Assembly: GCA_027027485.1 (NCBI GenBank)
Contig: JALVLL010000172.1
Coordinates: 1 to 10,137, forward strand
Origin: Candidatus Bipolaricaulota bacterium
GTDB lineage: Bacteria > Bipolaricaulota > Bipolaricaulia > Bipolaricaulales > Bipolaricaulaceae
DNA: 10,137 nt
Direction: 5' to 3'
The notes below the pieces were generated by a model that worked only from the letters and a program-made list of their open reading frames with translations, searched no databases and was not told the DNA's origin. A program made the position numbers and the translations under genes. This document shows positions 1 to 6,239 of the stretch, piece by piece (the first letter of the stretch is position 1; each line of letters opens with the position of its first letter).

Positions 1-128
1 GTCCCCACAACGAACCCGACCCCTATGCTATGGCGATGGTGCTGGCCGGGGAGATCGAGGAAGCGGCAGGCGAGGATATCTGGGACGGCGACCTTGATGA
101 TCCCCCCATGCCCATGAGCGAGAGCTGA
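1..128 (+). CDS. C-terminal tail of an unidentified protein (5' end outside window)
   Basis: An open frame (first full codon at position 3) runs without a stop to a TGA at 126-128 and encodes about 41 residues. It is rich in Asp and Glu, with segments such as AMVLAGEIEEAAGEDIWDGD, and ends in a Pro/Met-rich tail, PPMPMSES. The acidic, poorly conserved look is typical of a protein C-terminus. A convincing hairpin terminator begins about 20 bases after the stop, which supports this being the true 3' end of a transcribed gene. I do not recognise the family from this fragment. It does not look like the AmrA or Memo proteins that often accompany the next gene. Confidence 0.55.
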   Translation, partial: PHNEPDPYAMAMVLAGEIEEAAGEDIWDGDLDDPPMPMSES

Positions 129-146
129 ACCGAAATAATTGGAACA

Positions 147-183
147 ACAGGGGCTCCGATAATCTCGGGGCCCCTTGTCTTTT
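147..183 (+). terminator. Rho-independent terminator after the upstream gene
   Basis: A GC-rich hairpin has left arm GGGGCTCCGA (150-159), loop TAATC (160-164) and right arm TCGGGGCCCC (165-174), with one G-T wobble. It can be lengthened by ACA (147-149) pairing with TGT (176-178) across a one-base bulge. A short CTTTT tract (179-183) follows. It sits 18 bases after the stop of the partial gene and separates it from the amrS-like unit. Confidence 0.8.
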
Positions 184-219
184 CATCTTGGGACGCGAAA
201 GCGCAATTCGAAGCCTGTC

Positions 220-248
220 TTGGAGTTCGGATCCTTCCGGGTTAAGAT
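220..248 (+). promoter_or_regulatory. Possible promoter of the amrS-like unit
   Basis: A -35-like TTGGAG (220-225) and a -10-like TAAGAT (243-248) are separated by exactly 17 bp, just downstream of the terminator. Transcription starting about 7 bases after the -10 box would begin at or next to the ATG at 256, giving a leaderless message. That would fit the lack of a Shine-Dalgarno motif in front of that ATG. Hexamer matches are only partial, so this is inference from spacing and position. Confidence 0.4.
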
Positions 249-255
249 GCTTACG

Positions 256-1266
256 ATGCATGAGGCGATGCTCTGGGAACCGTTCGGCGATAGCAGGGTG
301 CGATGCAACCTCTGCGCCCACCGTTGCGTCATCCAGGAAGGCAAACGCGGGATCTGCATGGTCCGGGAAAACCGCGGGGGAAAACTTTACTCGCTGGTTT
401 ACGGACGGGTCGTCTCGGTGGCCCTGGATCCCATCGAGAAAAAGCCCCTGTTCCACTTCCTCCCCGGGGCCGATGCGCTTTCTTTGGCCACAGTGGGGTG
501 CAATTTCAGGTGCGAGTTCTGCCAGAACTACCACATCTCCCAATACCCCCGGGACCACGGGGGGAGGATCTTCGGGGAGAGGATGGAACCCGAGGAGATC
601 GTCCGCCAGGCGGTGAACTCCGGCTCCCGGGTGATCGCCTACACCTATACCGAGCCCACGGTGTTCTTCGAATTCGCCTACGAAACCGCCCGGCGCGCAA
701 AGCCCCTGGGCATAAAGAACGTGTTCGTCACCAACGGCTACATGACCCGGGAGGCCCTGGAGGAGATCTCCCCCTATCTCGACGGGGCGAACGTGGACCT
801 GAAGTCCTTCCGGGAGGAGACCTACCGCCGCCACATGGGGGCGACCCTCCAGCCGGTGCTAGATACCATCGAGGAGATGCACGAGCGGGGGATCTGGGTG
901 GAGGTCACCACCCTGGTCATCCCCGGCATGAACGACTCCGAGGAGGAGCTCCGCTGGATCGCCGAGTTCATCCACGGGGTCTCCCCGGACATCCCATGGC
1001 ACATCTCCCGCTTCTTCCCGGCCTATAAGATGCATTCACACCCCCCCACACCCATATCCACCCTGGTGCGGGCGTGGGAGATAGGAAGGGAAGTGGGGCT
1101 CAACTACGTTTACCTAGGCAATGTCCCCGGCCAGGGCGAGGACACGATCTGCCCCTCCTGCGGCCGGACCCTGATCCGCCGCTACGGGTTCCTGGTGGAA
1201 CAGGACGAGCTCGCCGATGGCCGCTGTCCCGGATGTGGAGCCGAGATCGCCGGCGTCTGGTCCTAG
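256..1266 (+). CDS. amrS: AmmeMemoRadiSam-type radical SAM protein (AmrS-like)
   Basis: A 336-residue radical SAM protein related to pyruvate formate-lyase activating enzymes. The radical SAM cluster motif CxxxCxxC is C82-NFR-C86-EF-C89, which should hold a [4Fe-4S] cluster that cleaves S-adenosylmethionine. An N-terminal Cys set, CNLCAHRC (17-24) plus C34, and a C-terminal zinc-ribbon-like pair, CPSC (299-302) and CPGC (324-327), are typical of the AmrS branch, as are HEAMLW at the start and GNVPGQGEDTICPSCG near the end. The reaction of this branch is not known to me. An upstream in-frame ATG (247) is possible. A TTG at 175 lies in the terminator and is rejected. No AmrA or Memo (AmrB) partner is in the window. 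The trmH-like gene follows 5 bp downstream, so the two are probably co-transcribed. Confidence 0.88.
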   Translation: MHEAMLWEPFGDSRVRCNLCAHRCVIQEGKRGICMVRENRGGKLYSLVYGRVVSVALDPIEKKPLFHFLPGADALSLATVGCNFRCEFCQNYHISQYPRDHGGRIFGERMEPEEIVRQAVNSGSRVIAYTYTEPTVFFEFAYETARRAKPLGIKNVFVTNGYMTREALEEISPYLDGANVDLKSFREETYRRHMGATLQPVLDTIEEMHERGIWVEVTTLVIPGMNDSEEELRWIAEFIHGVSPDIPWHISRFFPAYKMHSHPPTPISTLVRAWEIGREVGLNYVYLGNVPGQGEDTICPSCGRTLIRRYGFLVEQDELADGRCPGCGAEIAGVWS

Positions 1267-1271
1267 CCCGG

Positions 1272-1853
1272 ATGGTGACCCAAGAGCGCCGCGAGAAGAT
1301 CGATCGGGTGGTTTCCGCGAGACTGAAGGGCCTTGTGGCCGTTTGTGAGAACTTCGCCAATCCCCATAACGCCGCGGCGATCCTGAGGACCTGCGAGGCA
1401 CTGGGGGTCCTGAACGTCTACATCATCGAGGAGCTTGTCCCCTTCGAGCCCTCCCGGGCCATAACCCAAGGGGCAGAGAAGTGGCTCACCGTGAAACGCT
1501 TCCGCCGCGCGGAGAAGGCTTTTTCAGAACTCAAGGAAAAGGGATACCGGATCTACGCCGCCGTGCCGGGAAAGGGGGCGATCCCGGTGGAGGAGCTTCC
1601 CGTGGGGGAGCCCCTGGCCCTGGTCTTCGGGAACGAGAAGGAGGGGGTGTCGGGTAAGGCCCTGAGCTTTTGCGACGGGACCTTCAGGATCCCCATGTGG
1701 GGGTTTGTAGAGTCCTTCAACGTCTCGGTGGCCGCGGCCATCTCCCTCTACATAAGCGCCCGGAGGCGGCGGGAGCTTTTGGGGCAGGAGGGGGACCTCT
1801 CCCCGGAGGAGCGGGAGTCCCTCAGGCGACGCTATATCGAACTCTCACAGTAG
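1272..1853 (+). CDS. trmH: TrmH-family (SpoU) tRNA/rRNA 2'-O-ribose methyltransferase
   Basis: A 193-residue SPOUT-class methyltransferase that transfers a methyl group from S-adenosylmethionine to a ribose 2'-OH, most likely Gm18 of tRNA as in TrmH. The three SpoU motifs are visible: motif 1 NPHNAAAILRTC (30-41, with the likely catalytic Arg R39), motif 2 ALVFGNEKEGVS (116-127), and motif 3 IPMWGFVESFNVSVAAAI (140-157, with N150), which forms the knotted SAM site. The N-terminal VTQERREKIDRVVSARLKG resembles the tRNA-binding leader of TrmH. The protein lacks the long C-terminal tail of E. coli TrmH. It starts 5 bp after amrS with no clear Shine-Dalgarno, so translation may depend on coupling. 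TrmH rather than an rRNA enzyme such as RlmB is inferred from motif 1 and size. Confidence 0.85.
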   Translation: MVTQERREKIDRVVSARLKGLVAVCENFANPHNAAAILRTCEALGVLNVYIIEELVPFEPSRAITQGAEKWLTVKRFRRAEKAFSELKEKGYRIYAAVPGKGAIPVEELPVGEPLALVFGNEKEGVSGKALSFCDGTFRIPMWGFVESFNVSVAAAISLYISARRRRELLGQEGDLSPEERESLRRRYIELSQ

Positions 1854-1856
1854 GCC

Positions 1857-1865
1857 AGGAGGTGA
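1857..1865 (+). promoter_or_regulatory. Consensus Shine-Dalgarno of the M20 amidohydrolase gene
   Basis: AGGAGGTGA matches the full anti-Shine-Dalgarno complement. The AGGAGG core ends six bases before the ATG at 1869. It fixes this start and contrasts with the poor ribosome sites of amrS, trmH and yidD in the same window. Confidence 0.85.
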
Positions 1866-1868
1866 CGG

Positions 1869-3062
1869 ATGGACTTATCCCAGGTGAAGGCGGCGGTCTG
1901 GAAGAGGATCGATGATATCGCGGATGAGCTTTGGGATATCGCCCTGAAGATCCACGAGAACCCCGAGCTCGCCTTCCAGGAGTACAAGGCCGCGGCCTGG
2001 CTCACCGAGGCCCTGGAGAAGGGGGGATTCCGGGTGGAGCGCGGCGTCGGGGGGTTGGAGACCGCCTTCAAGGCGGTACATCCCGTGGAGGCCGAGGGAC
2101 CCGCGGTGGCATTCCTGGCCGAGTACGACGCCCTGCCGGAGCTGGGCCACGCCTGCGGCCACAACATCATCGCCACCATCGCCCTGGGGGCGGGACTTGG
2201 CCTTGCTCCCTTTAAAGAGACCCTCCCGGGAAAACTCATGGTGATCGGCACCCCGGCGGAGGAAGGGGGTGGGGGAAAGATCAAGCTCCTCGAGGCGGGG
2301 GTCTTCTCCGACGTGGATGTGGCCATGATGGTCCATCCCGCGGACCGCACCCTGGTGGAGCGGGGGTCCCTGGCCATAACCGAGGTGAAGATCGAGTTCC
2401 ACGGGAAGCCCGCCCACGCCTCCGGCTCCCCGGAGGAGGGGATCAATGCCCTGGACGCCGTGATCCAGACCTTCGTGGGCCTCAATGCCCTGCGCCAACA
2501 TATCCGGGATGGGGCCCGGATCCACGGGATCATCACCCACGGCGGAACCAAACCCAACATCGTCCCCGAGTACGCCGCGGCCCTCTTCTACGTCCGCGAT
2601 ATCGATGACGACTACAAGGAGGAGCTGGTGGAAAAGCTCCGGAGGTGCGCCGAGGGGGCGGCGCTTGCCACCGGGGCCAAGCTCACCTTCACCCGGGTGG
2701 GCCACGAGTACAAGGCCATGCGCCCCAACCACCACCTGGCCCAGTCCTTCCGCCGGAACATCGAGGAGCTGGGCTACGAGATCGAGCCCCCCAAGGGCGG
2801 GATGGGCTCCACCGACATGGGCGATATCTCCCAGGCCATGCCCGCCATCCACCCCTACATCAAGATCGCTCCCACCGGCACCCCGGGCCACTCCCATGAG
2901 TTCGCCGAGGCGGCCCGTTCCGAGGAGGCCAAAAGGGGGATGCTCGCGGCGGCCAAGGCACTGGCCGCGGTGGCATTAGAGCTTTGGCTCGTCCCCGGCT
3001 TCTACGAGGAGGTCCGCCGGGAATTCGAGGAGGTGGTGCTCAAGAAGGGAGGAGGCTCATAA
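1869..3062 (+). CDS. M20-family metallo-amidohydrolase/dipeptidase (AbgB/PM20D2-like)
   Basis: A 397-residue cytosolic metallohydrolase of the M20 peptidase/amidase family. Likely metal ligands are in order: GHACGHN (93-99, with C96 and H98), GTPAEEGGGG (127-136, with E131 and E132), MMVHP (153-157, H156) and GHSHEF (340-345, H341/H343). The dimerisation (lid) domain is about 170-285, with the signature HGKPAHASGSPEEGINALDA. AEYDALPELGHACGHN and the GTPAEEGGGG loop place it near aminobenzoyl-glutamate hydrolase subunit B and PM20D2 dipeptidase, so the substrate is probably a small amide or dipeptide. The exact substrate cannot be read from sequence. Length is normal and no signal peptide is seen. 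The last 23 bp overlap the 3' end of the convergent retropepsin-like gene, and no terminator is visible between them. Confidence 0.87.
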   Translation: MDLSQVKAAVWKRIDDIADELWDIALKIHENPELAFQEYKAAAWLTEALEKGGFRVERGVGGLETAFKAVHPVEAEGPAVAFLAEYDALPELGHACGHNIIATIALGAGLGLAPFKETLPGKLMVIGTPAEEGGGGKIKLLEAGVFSDVDVAMMVHPADRTLVERGSLAITEVKIEFHGKPAHASGSPEEGINALDAVIQTFVGLNALRQHIRDGARIHGIITHGGTKPNIVPEYAAALFYVRDIDDDYKEELVEKLRRCAEGAALATGAKLTFTRVGHEYKAMRPNHHLAQSFRRNIEELGYEIEPPKGGMGSTDMGDISQAMPAIHPYIKIAPTGTPGHSHEFAEAARSEEAKRGMLAAAKALAAVALELWLVPGFYEEVRREFEEVVLKKGGGS

Positions 3063-3411
3063 GGAGCGCCTCCACCGGGATGAGGCGCTGCGATATCGGA
3101 TCCGGGGCGAGCGAGAACTGCTCCAAGGTTACGGCCCCCAGGAGGGCATCCGAATCCGGGTCGCCGAAGATGACCACCGTCGTACGCCTCGCGCCGTCGA
3201 TCTCCACTACCGCCTCGCAACCGTCACGCACGATAACGTTGCCGTCCGCGAGCCGCAGCCGCTGCTTGAAGGCCGGGCGGTAGCCCAGCTCCTCCAGGAC
3301 CGGGCGGGGGATCCAGGTATAGGTGGCGCCGGTGTCCACCAGCGCCTGGATCTCCCGTTTCTCCTTCCCGTCGGCGCTGTGGATCACAATCGGATACCGA
3401 AAGGTCCCCAT
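3040..3411 (-). CDS. Stand-alone retropepsin-like aspartic protease
   Basis: A 123-residue single-domain protein with the clan AA aspartic protease signature ALVDTGAT (23-30, catalytic D26 in DTGA). A second hallmark, hydrophobic-hydrophobic-Gly, is in ALLGAVTLE (89-97). Retropepsins carry one Asp per chain and work as homodimers, so this is probably a small soluble dimeric protease. No signal peptide or membrane segment is seen. Its target is unknown. The start is supported by CGGAG four bases upstream of the ATG at 3411. It lies 15 bp after yidD on the same strand, and its 3' end overlaps the M20 gene on the opposite strand by 23 bp. A perfect TATAAT sits at the yidD stop just upstream, so it may have its own promoter. 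Confidence 0.8.
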   Translation of the reverse strand: MGTFRYPIVIHSADGKEKREIQALVDTGATYTWIPRPVLEELGYRPAFKQRLRLADGNVIVRDGCEAVVEIDGARRTTVVIFGDPDSDALLGAVTLEQFSLAPDPISQRLIPVEALLMSLLPS

Positions 3412-3425
3412 TTCGCTCCGAAAGG

Positions 3426-3431
3426 ATTATA
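3426..3431 (-). promoter_or_regulatory. -10-like TATAAT overlapping the yidD stop codon
   Basis: On the minus strand a perfect TATAAT overlaps the TAA stop of yidD and lies 14 bases before the ATG of the retropepsin-like gene. No good -35 hexamer is seen at 17-18 bp. Exact TATAAT boxes are rare in this GC-rich window: I found only this one and the one before clpC. Confidence 0.4.
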
Positions 3432-3669
3432 TCTTCTTTTCCCTCGGCCTAGCTCGGGGCTCGGGCACTGGATCGTACCCCCCGGGATGCCAGGGGCCGC
3501 ATTTGACCACCCTTTTCACCGCCAGCCACCCTCCCCTTAAGATCCCGTGCTTGAGCACCGCCTGCAGGGCGTATTCGGAGCAGGTGGGGTAGAAACGGCA
3601 AGATCTCGGGAGGAGAGGCGATACGAAAAGCTGGTAAAGCCTGATGAAGAAAGCGATAACCCTGCGCAT
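3427..3669 (-). CDS. yidD: YidD membrane protein insertion efficiency factor
   Basis: An 80-residue protein with the YidD core SCRFYPTCSEYALQAV (23-38, with C24 and C30) and VKCGPWHPGGYDPVP (55-69, C57). YidD is a small peripheral inner-membrane protein that helps YidC/Sec-dependent insertion. The N-terminal MRRVIAFFIRLYQLFVSPLLP looks amphipathic and fits membrane attachment. The ATG at 3669 matches the usual start of the family. The frame is open further upstream to 3849, but that extension has no YidD homology and would run into glmU. The ribosome site is poor (a GGGAG about 13 bases upstream). In many bacteria yidD lies in the rpmH-rnpA-yidD-yidC cluster. Here it stands alone, divergent from glmU and upstream of the protease gene. 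Confidence 0.92.
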   Translation of the reverse strand: MRRVIAFFIRLYQLFVSPLLPRSCRFYPTCSEYALQAVLKHGILRGGWLAVKRVVKCGPWHPGGYDPVPEPRARPREKKI

Positions 3670-3703
3670 CGCGCTACATCTTCTCCCAGATCCGCTCCGG
3701 TCG

Positions 3704-3730
3704 CAAACCCGTTGCGAAACGGTGCGTTTG
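3704..3730. repeat. Imperfect dyad between divergent yidD and glmU
   Basis: CAAAC (3704-3708) plus CCGTT (3709-3713) pair with AACGG (3718-3722) and GTTTG (3726-3730). The loop is GCGA (3714-3717), and three unpaired bases (TGC, 3723-3725) interrupt the right arm. The dyad spans the space between the candidate -35 boxes of glmU (3728-3733, plus) and yidD (3701-3706, minus). It could be an operator for a repressor of both genes or only a chance structure. Confidence 0.4.
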
Positions 3731-3756
3731 TCGCTTCGTCTGCGATGAGATACATT
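3728..3756 (+). promoter_or_regulatory. Possible glmU promoter
   Basis: TTGTCG (3728-3733) and TACATT (3751-3756) each match 4 of 6 consensus bases and are exactly 17 bp apart. A start site about 7 bases after the -10 would fall near 3763, which allows only the ATG at 3769 as glmU start, with a leader of roughly six bases. It lies in the only non-coding gap ahead of the glmU unit. Confidence 0.45.
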
Positions 3757-3768
3757 CCTGGTGGGAAG

Positions 3769-5142
3769 ATGAGCATCCCCTTCGATGCGGTGATCCTCGC
3801 GGCGGGCAAGGGAACTCGCATGAAATCCCGAGTCCCCAAGGTTCTGCACGGGATCCTAGGCTATCCCCTGATCGAGTACGTAGTCCGGACTGTTTCCTCT
3901 CTGGACCCCGAGAGGATCATCGTTGTCGTGGGATACGGGGCCGAGGAGGTACGGGAGTACCTCTCCGGGAGGGGGCTGTTTTTCGTCGAGCAGGCCGAAC
4001 AGCTCGGCACTGTTCATGCCCTCCGGGTGGCCCGGGATGTGGTGGTTTCCCCTCGCTTTCTCGTCCTCCCCGGGGATGTGCCCTTGGTCCCCCGGGATGC
4101 CTTGGATGAGCTCCTGCGGGAGCATTTCGCAAGGGGTGCCTTGGCCAGCTTCCTTACCTTCTCCCCTCCCGAGCCCGAGGGATACGGGCGTGTGCTGCGG
4201 GACGAGTCGGGGATCCCCGCGAAGATCGTTGATGGGGGGAACGCGCCTGCGGAGCCCCTTTCGGGAGAGGTCGTTTCCGGGATCTACTGCATGGAGAACG
4301 CCCCCGAGCTCTGGAAGGCGCTCGGGGCCCTTTCCGGCGACGGTGCCCAAAGAGACCATTGCCTTGCTGATCTCATCCTGGCCCTGTATCCGCGCGTTTG
4401 GGCCCTGGAATGGCCCGATCCGGATCTCCTGCGGGGGGTGGATACCCGGGCCGATCTCACCAGGGTGGAGGGGATTTTGCGGGATCGCATCGTGAGAAGG
4501 CTTCAGTCCGAGGGGGTCACCGTGGTGGACCCCGCTGCTTCCTATATAGGGCCGGACGTGAGCGCCGGGATCGATACCGTCATCCATCCGGGGACGCATA
4601 TCTACGGGCGTACCGGTATCGGCGAGGCCTGTGAGATAGGCCCTAACGCCTACATCGTGGACTCACGCCTCGGCGATCGCGTCCGGGTGTGGTTCTCGGT
4701 CCTCGAGGGGGCCTGGGTGGATGAGGGCACCTCCATAGGCCCCTATGCCCACCTCCGCCCCGGGGCAAGGATCGGGAAGGGGGCGCGGATAGGGAACTTC
4801 GTGGAGGTCAAGAACGCGGAGATCGGCGATGGCGTCAGGGCAGGCCACTTGGCCTACATCGGCGATGCCGAGGTGGGGGAGGGGACCAACATCGGTGCCG
4901 GGACCATCACCTGCAACTACGACGGGATAAGGAAGCACCGCACCGTGATCGGCAAGGGGGCCTTCATCGGCTCCAATACCGCCTTGGTGGCCCCGGTGAC
5001 CATCGGGGAGGGGGCGGTGATAGGGGCAGGCTCGGTCATCACCGAGGATGTGCCCCCATACGCCCTGGCTTTGGGCAGGGCCCGCCAGGTGGTGAAGCCG
5101 GACTGGGCCCGGAGGAGAGCGGAGGAGGGGAGGGAAGGGTGA
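3769..5142 (+). CDS. glmU: Bifunctional GlmU: GlcNAc-1-P uridylyltransferase / GlcN-1-P acetyltransferase
   Basis: A 457-residue protein of normal GlmU length that makes UDP-GlcNAc for peptidoglycan in two steps. The N-terminal nucleotidyltransferase domain (about 1-230) has the loop LAAGKGTRM (10-18), PKVLH (23-27), EQAEQLGT (74-81) and the metal Asp in PGDVP (D103). The left-handed beta-helix acetyltransferase domain (about 250-440) keeps all key residues: R330 in HLRPGA, K348, the catalytic H360 in AGHLAYIGDAE, NIGAGTITCNYDG (374-386), K389 and S402. The uridylyltransferase sugar site is unusual: E. coli Glu154, Asn169 and Asn227 align with D155, V169 and D225, and the usual GEYYLTD segment reads RDHCLAD. 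An in-frame ATG at 3745 is possible but has no ribosome site, whereas 3769 follows GGTGGGAAG. The stop overlaps prs by 4 bp. Confidence 0.93.
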   Translation: MSIPFDAVILAAGKGTRMKSRVPKVLHGILGYPLIEYVVRTVSSLDPERIIVVVGYGAEEVREYLSGRGLFFVEQAEQLGTVHALRVARDVVVSPRFLVLPGDVPLVPRDALDELLREHFARGALASFLTFSPPEPEGYGRVLRDESGIPAKIVDGGNAPAEPLSGEVVSGIYCMENAPELWKALGALSGDGAQRDHCLADLILALYPRVWALEWPDPDLLRGVDTRADLTRVEGILRDRIVRRLQSEGVTVVDPAASYIGPDVSAGIDTVIHPGTHIYGRTGIGEACEIGPNAYIVDSRLGDRVRVWFSVLEGAWVDEGTSIGPYAHLRPGARIGKGARIGNFVEVKNAEIGDGVRAGHLAYIGDAEVGEGTNIGAGTITCNYDGIRKHRTVIGKGAFIGSNTALVAPVTIGEGAVIGAGSVITEDVPPYALALGRARQVVKPDWARRRAEEGREG

Positions 5143-6224
5143 TAGGCCTCAAGGTGGTGTCGGGAAACGCGCACCGGAGACTCGCCCAACGGGTCACCGA
5201 GCTCATCGTGGAGAAGCTGAACACGAAGTATTCCCGTTTCGTCGAGGGCATAGTCAGGGAGCGCTTCGGGGCCGCGATCGATGACCCCCTGAAATACGAG
5301 CACATCTGGTGTGAGGCCGACGTGAGGTACTTCCCCGACCGCGAGGTCTACGCCCACGTGACGCAGACCGTGCGGGGCCAGTACGTCTTCGTGATCCAGC
5401 CCACTTGCCCGCCGCGGGATCCGGACCTCGATGAGGAGCACCGCGCTTACTCCGTGAACGACCACGTCATGGAGCTCCTCCTCCTCATCGATGCCCTGAA
5501 GAGGGCTTCCGCCGAGAAGATCTGTGCCGTAGTCCCCTACTTCGGCTACGCCCGCCAGGACAGGAAGACCGAGGGCCGGGTCCCGATCTCGGCCAGGCTC
5601 CTGGCCAACCTCATCGAGAGGGCCGGGGCCACCAGGGTCCTGGCGGTGGAGCTCCACGCGAGCCAGATCCAAGGCTTCTTCGACATCCCCCTGGATCACC
5701 TGCGCACCGATCACCTCATCGCCCGCCACATCAAGGAGGAACACCCCGATTGGCTCGAGAACCTGGTGGTGGTATCGCCGGATATCGGGGGGCTTTTCCG
5801 GGCCCGGAGGGTGGCCGAAAGGCTCCACCAGGCCGAGTTCGCCACCCTGGCCAAGCGCCGTTTCAGGGACAAAGGGGTTGAGGTGCTCCTTGTGATCGGG
5901 GATGTGCGTGGAAAGAGGGTGCTCATCGTGGACGACATCCTGGCCACGGGCGGCACCCTGATCAGGGCGGCCGAGAAGCTCATCGAGGAGGGCGCCAGGG
6001 AGGTATACGCCGCCTGTACCCATGGCATCTTCGCCAGGGATGCCCTAAAGAGCATCGAGGATTCCCCCTTGAGCCGCGTTATCGTCACGGATACCATCCC
6101 CCAAGCCGACCTCGGGAACCATCCCAAGGTGGAAGTGATCTCGGTGGCGGACGACCTCGCCGAGGCGATCATCAGGATATACCTCGGCCTTTCCATAAGT
6201 GAACTTCTTGTCCGCAGCAGATGA
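5139..6224 (+). CDS. prs: Ribose-phosphate pyrophosphokinase (PRPP synthase), long form
   Basis: A 361-residue enzyme that makes PRPP from ribose 5-phosphate and ATP for purine, pyrimidine, His and Trp synthesis. Visible motifs are the ATP-site YFGYARQDRK (134-143), the catalytic His in ELHASQIQGFF (H173), the flexible-loop basic run AKRRFR (238-243) and the PRPP loop VLIVDDILATGGT (261-273), where class I enzymes usually have DTAGT. Compared with the 317-residue B. subtilis enzyme it carries about 30 extra residues near 31-60 and about 13 near 93-106 (DPDLDEEHRAYSV). These account for the whole length difference. It starts with GTG in a GTGA overlap with the glmU stop, behind a G-rich ribosome site, so it is probably translationally coupled. 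The glmU-prs order is common in Firmicutes. Confidence 0.93.
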   Translation: MIGLKVVSGNAHRRLAQRVTELIVEKLNTKYSRFVEGIVRERFGAAIDDPLKYEHIWCEADVRYFPDREVYAHVTQTVRGQYVFVIQPTCPPRDPDLDEEHRAYSVNDHVMELLLLIDALKRASAEKICAVVPYFGYARQDRKTEGRVPISARLLANLIERAGATRVLAVELHASQIQGFFDIPLDHLRTDHLIARHIKEEHPDWLENLVVVSPDIGGLFRARRVAERLHQAEFATLAKRRFRDKGVEVLLVIGDVRGKRVLIVDDILATGGTLIRAAEKLIEEGAREVYAACTHGIFARDALKSIEDSPLSRVIVTDTIPQADLGNHPKVEVISVADDLAEAIIRIYLGLSISELLVRSR

Positions 6225-6239
6225 ACAGGGGGTAAAGGC

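Noticed and set aside
175..255. Longer amrS reading frame starting at TTG 175
   Set aside because: The TTG lies in the terminator right arm and T tract, there is no ribosome site, and the added residues have no family similarity. The family start motif (HEAMLW) begins at 256.
1875..2897. Long minus-strand open frame opposite the M20 gene
   Set aside because: Antisense shadow of a gene with a perfect Shine-Dalgarno and all M20 motifs. The translation is Gly/Val/His-rich without a recognisable fold.
256..3062. A complete AmmeMemoRadiSam system
   Set aside because: Only the radical SAM member is here. The neighbours are a TrmH methyltransferase and an M20 hydrolase, not AMMECR1 or Memo.
3547..3768. 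In-frame upstream extension of glmU to 3547
   Set aside because: It is antisense to yidD, reads as low-complexity Arg/Ser-rich sequence, and ends in the intergenic dyad. The GlmU family start is at MSIPFDAVILAAG.
3670..3849. N-terminal extension of the yidD frame up to 3849
   Set aside because: YidD homology begins exactly at the ATG at 3669. The extension is Arg/Ser-rich, resembles no YidD, and would overlap the promoter region and start of glmU.
4917..6023. Long minus-strand open frame opposite glmU and prs
   Set aside because: Same explanation: an antisense shadow with no recognisable domain or ribosome site, covered by two clear genes.
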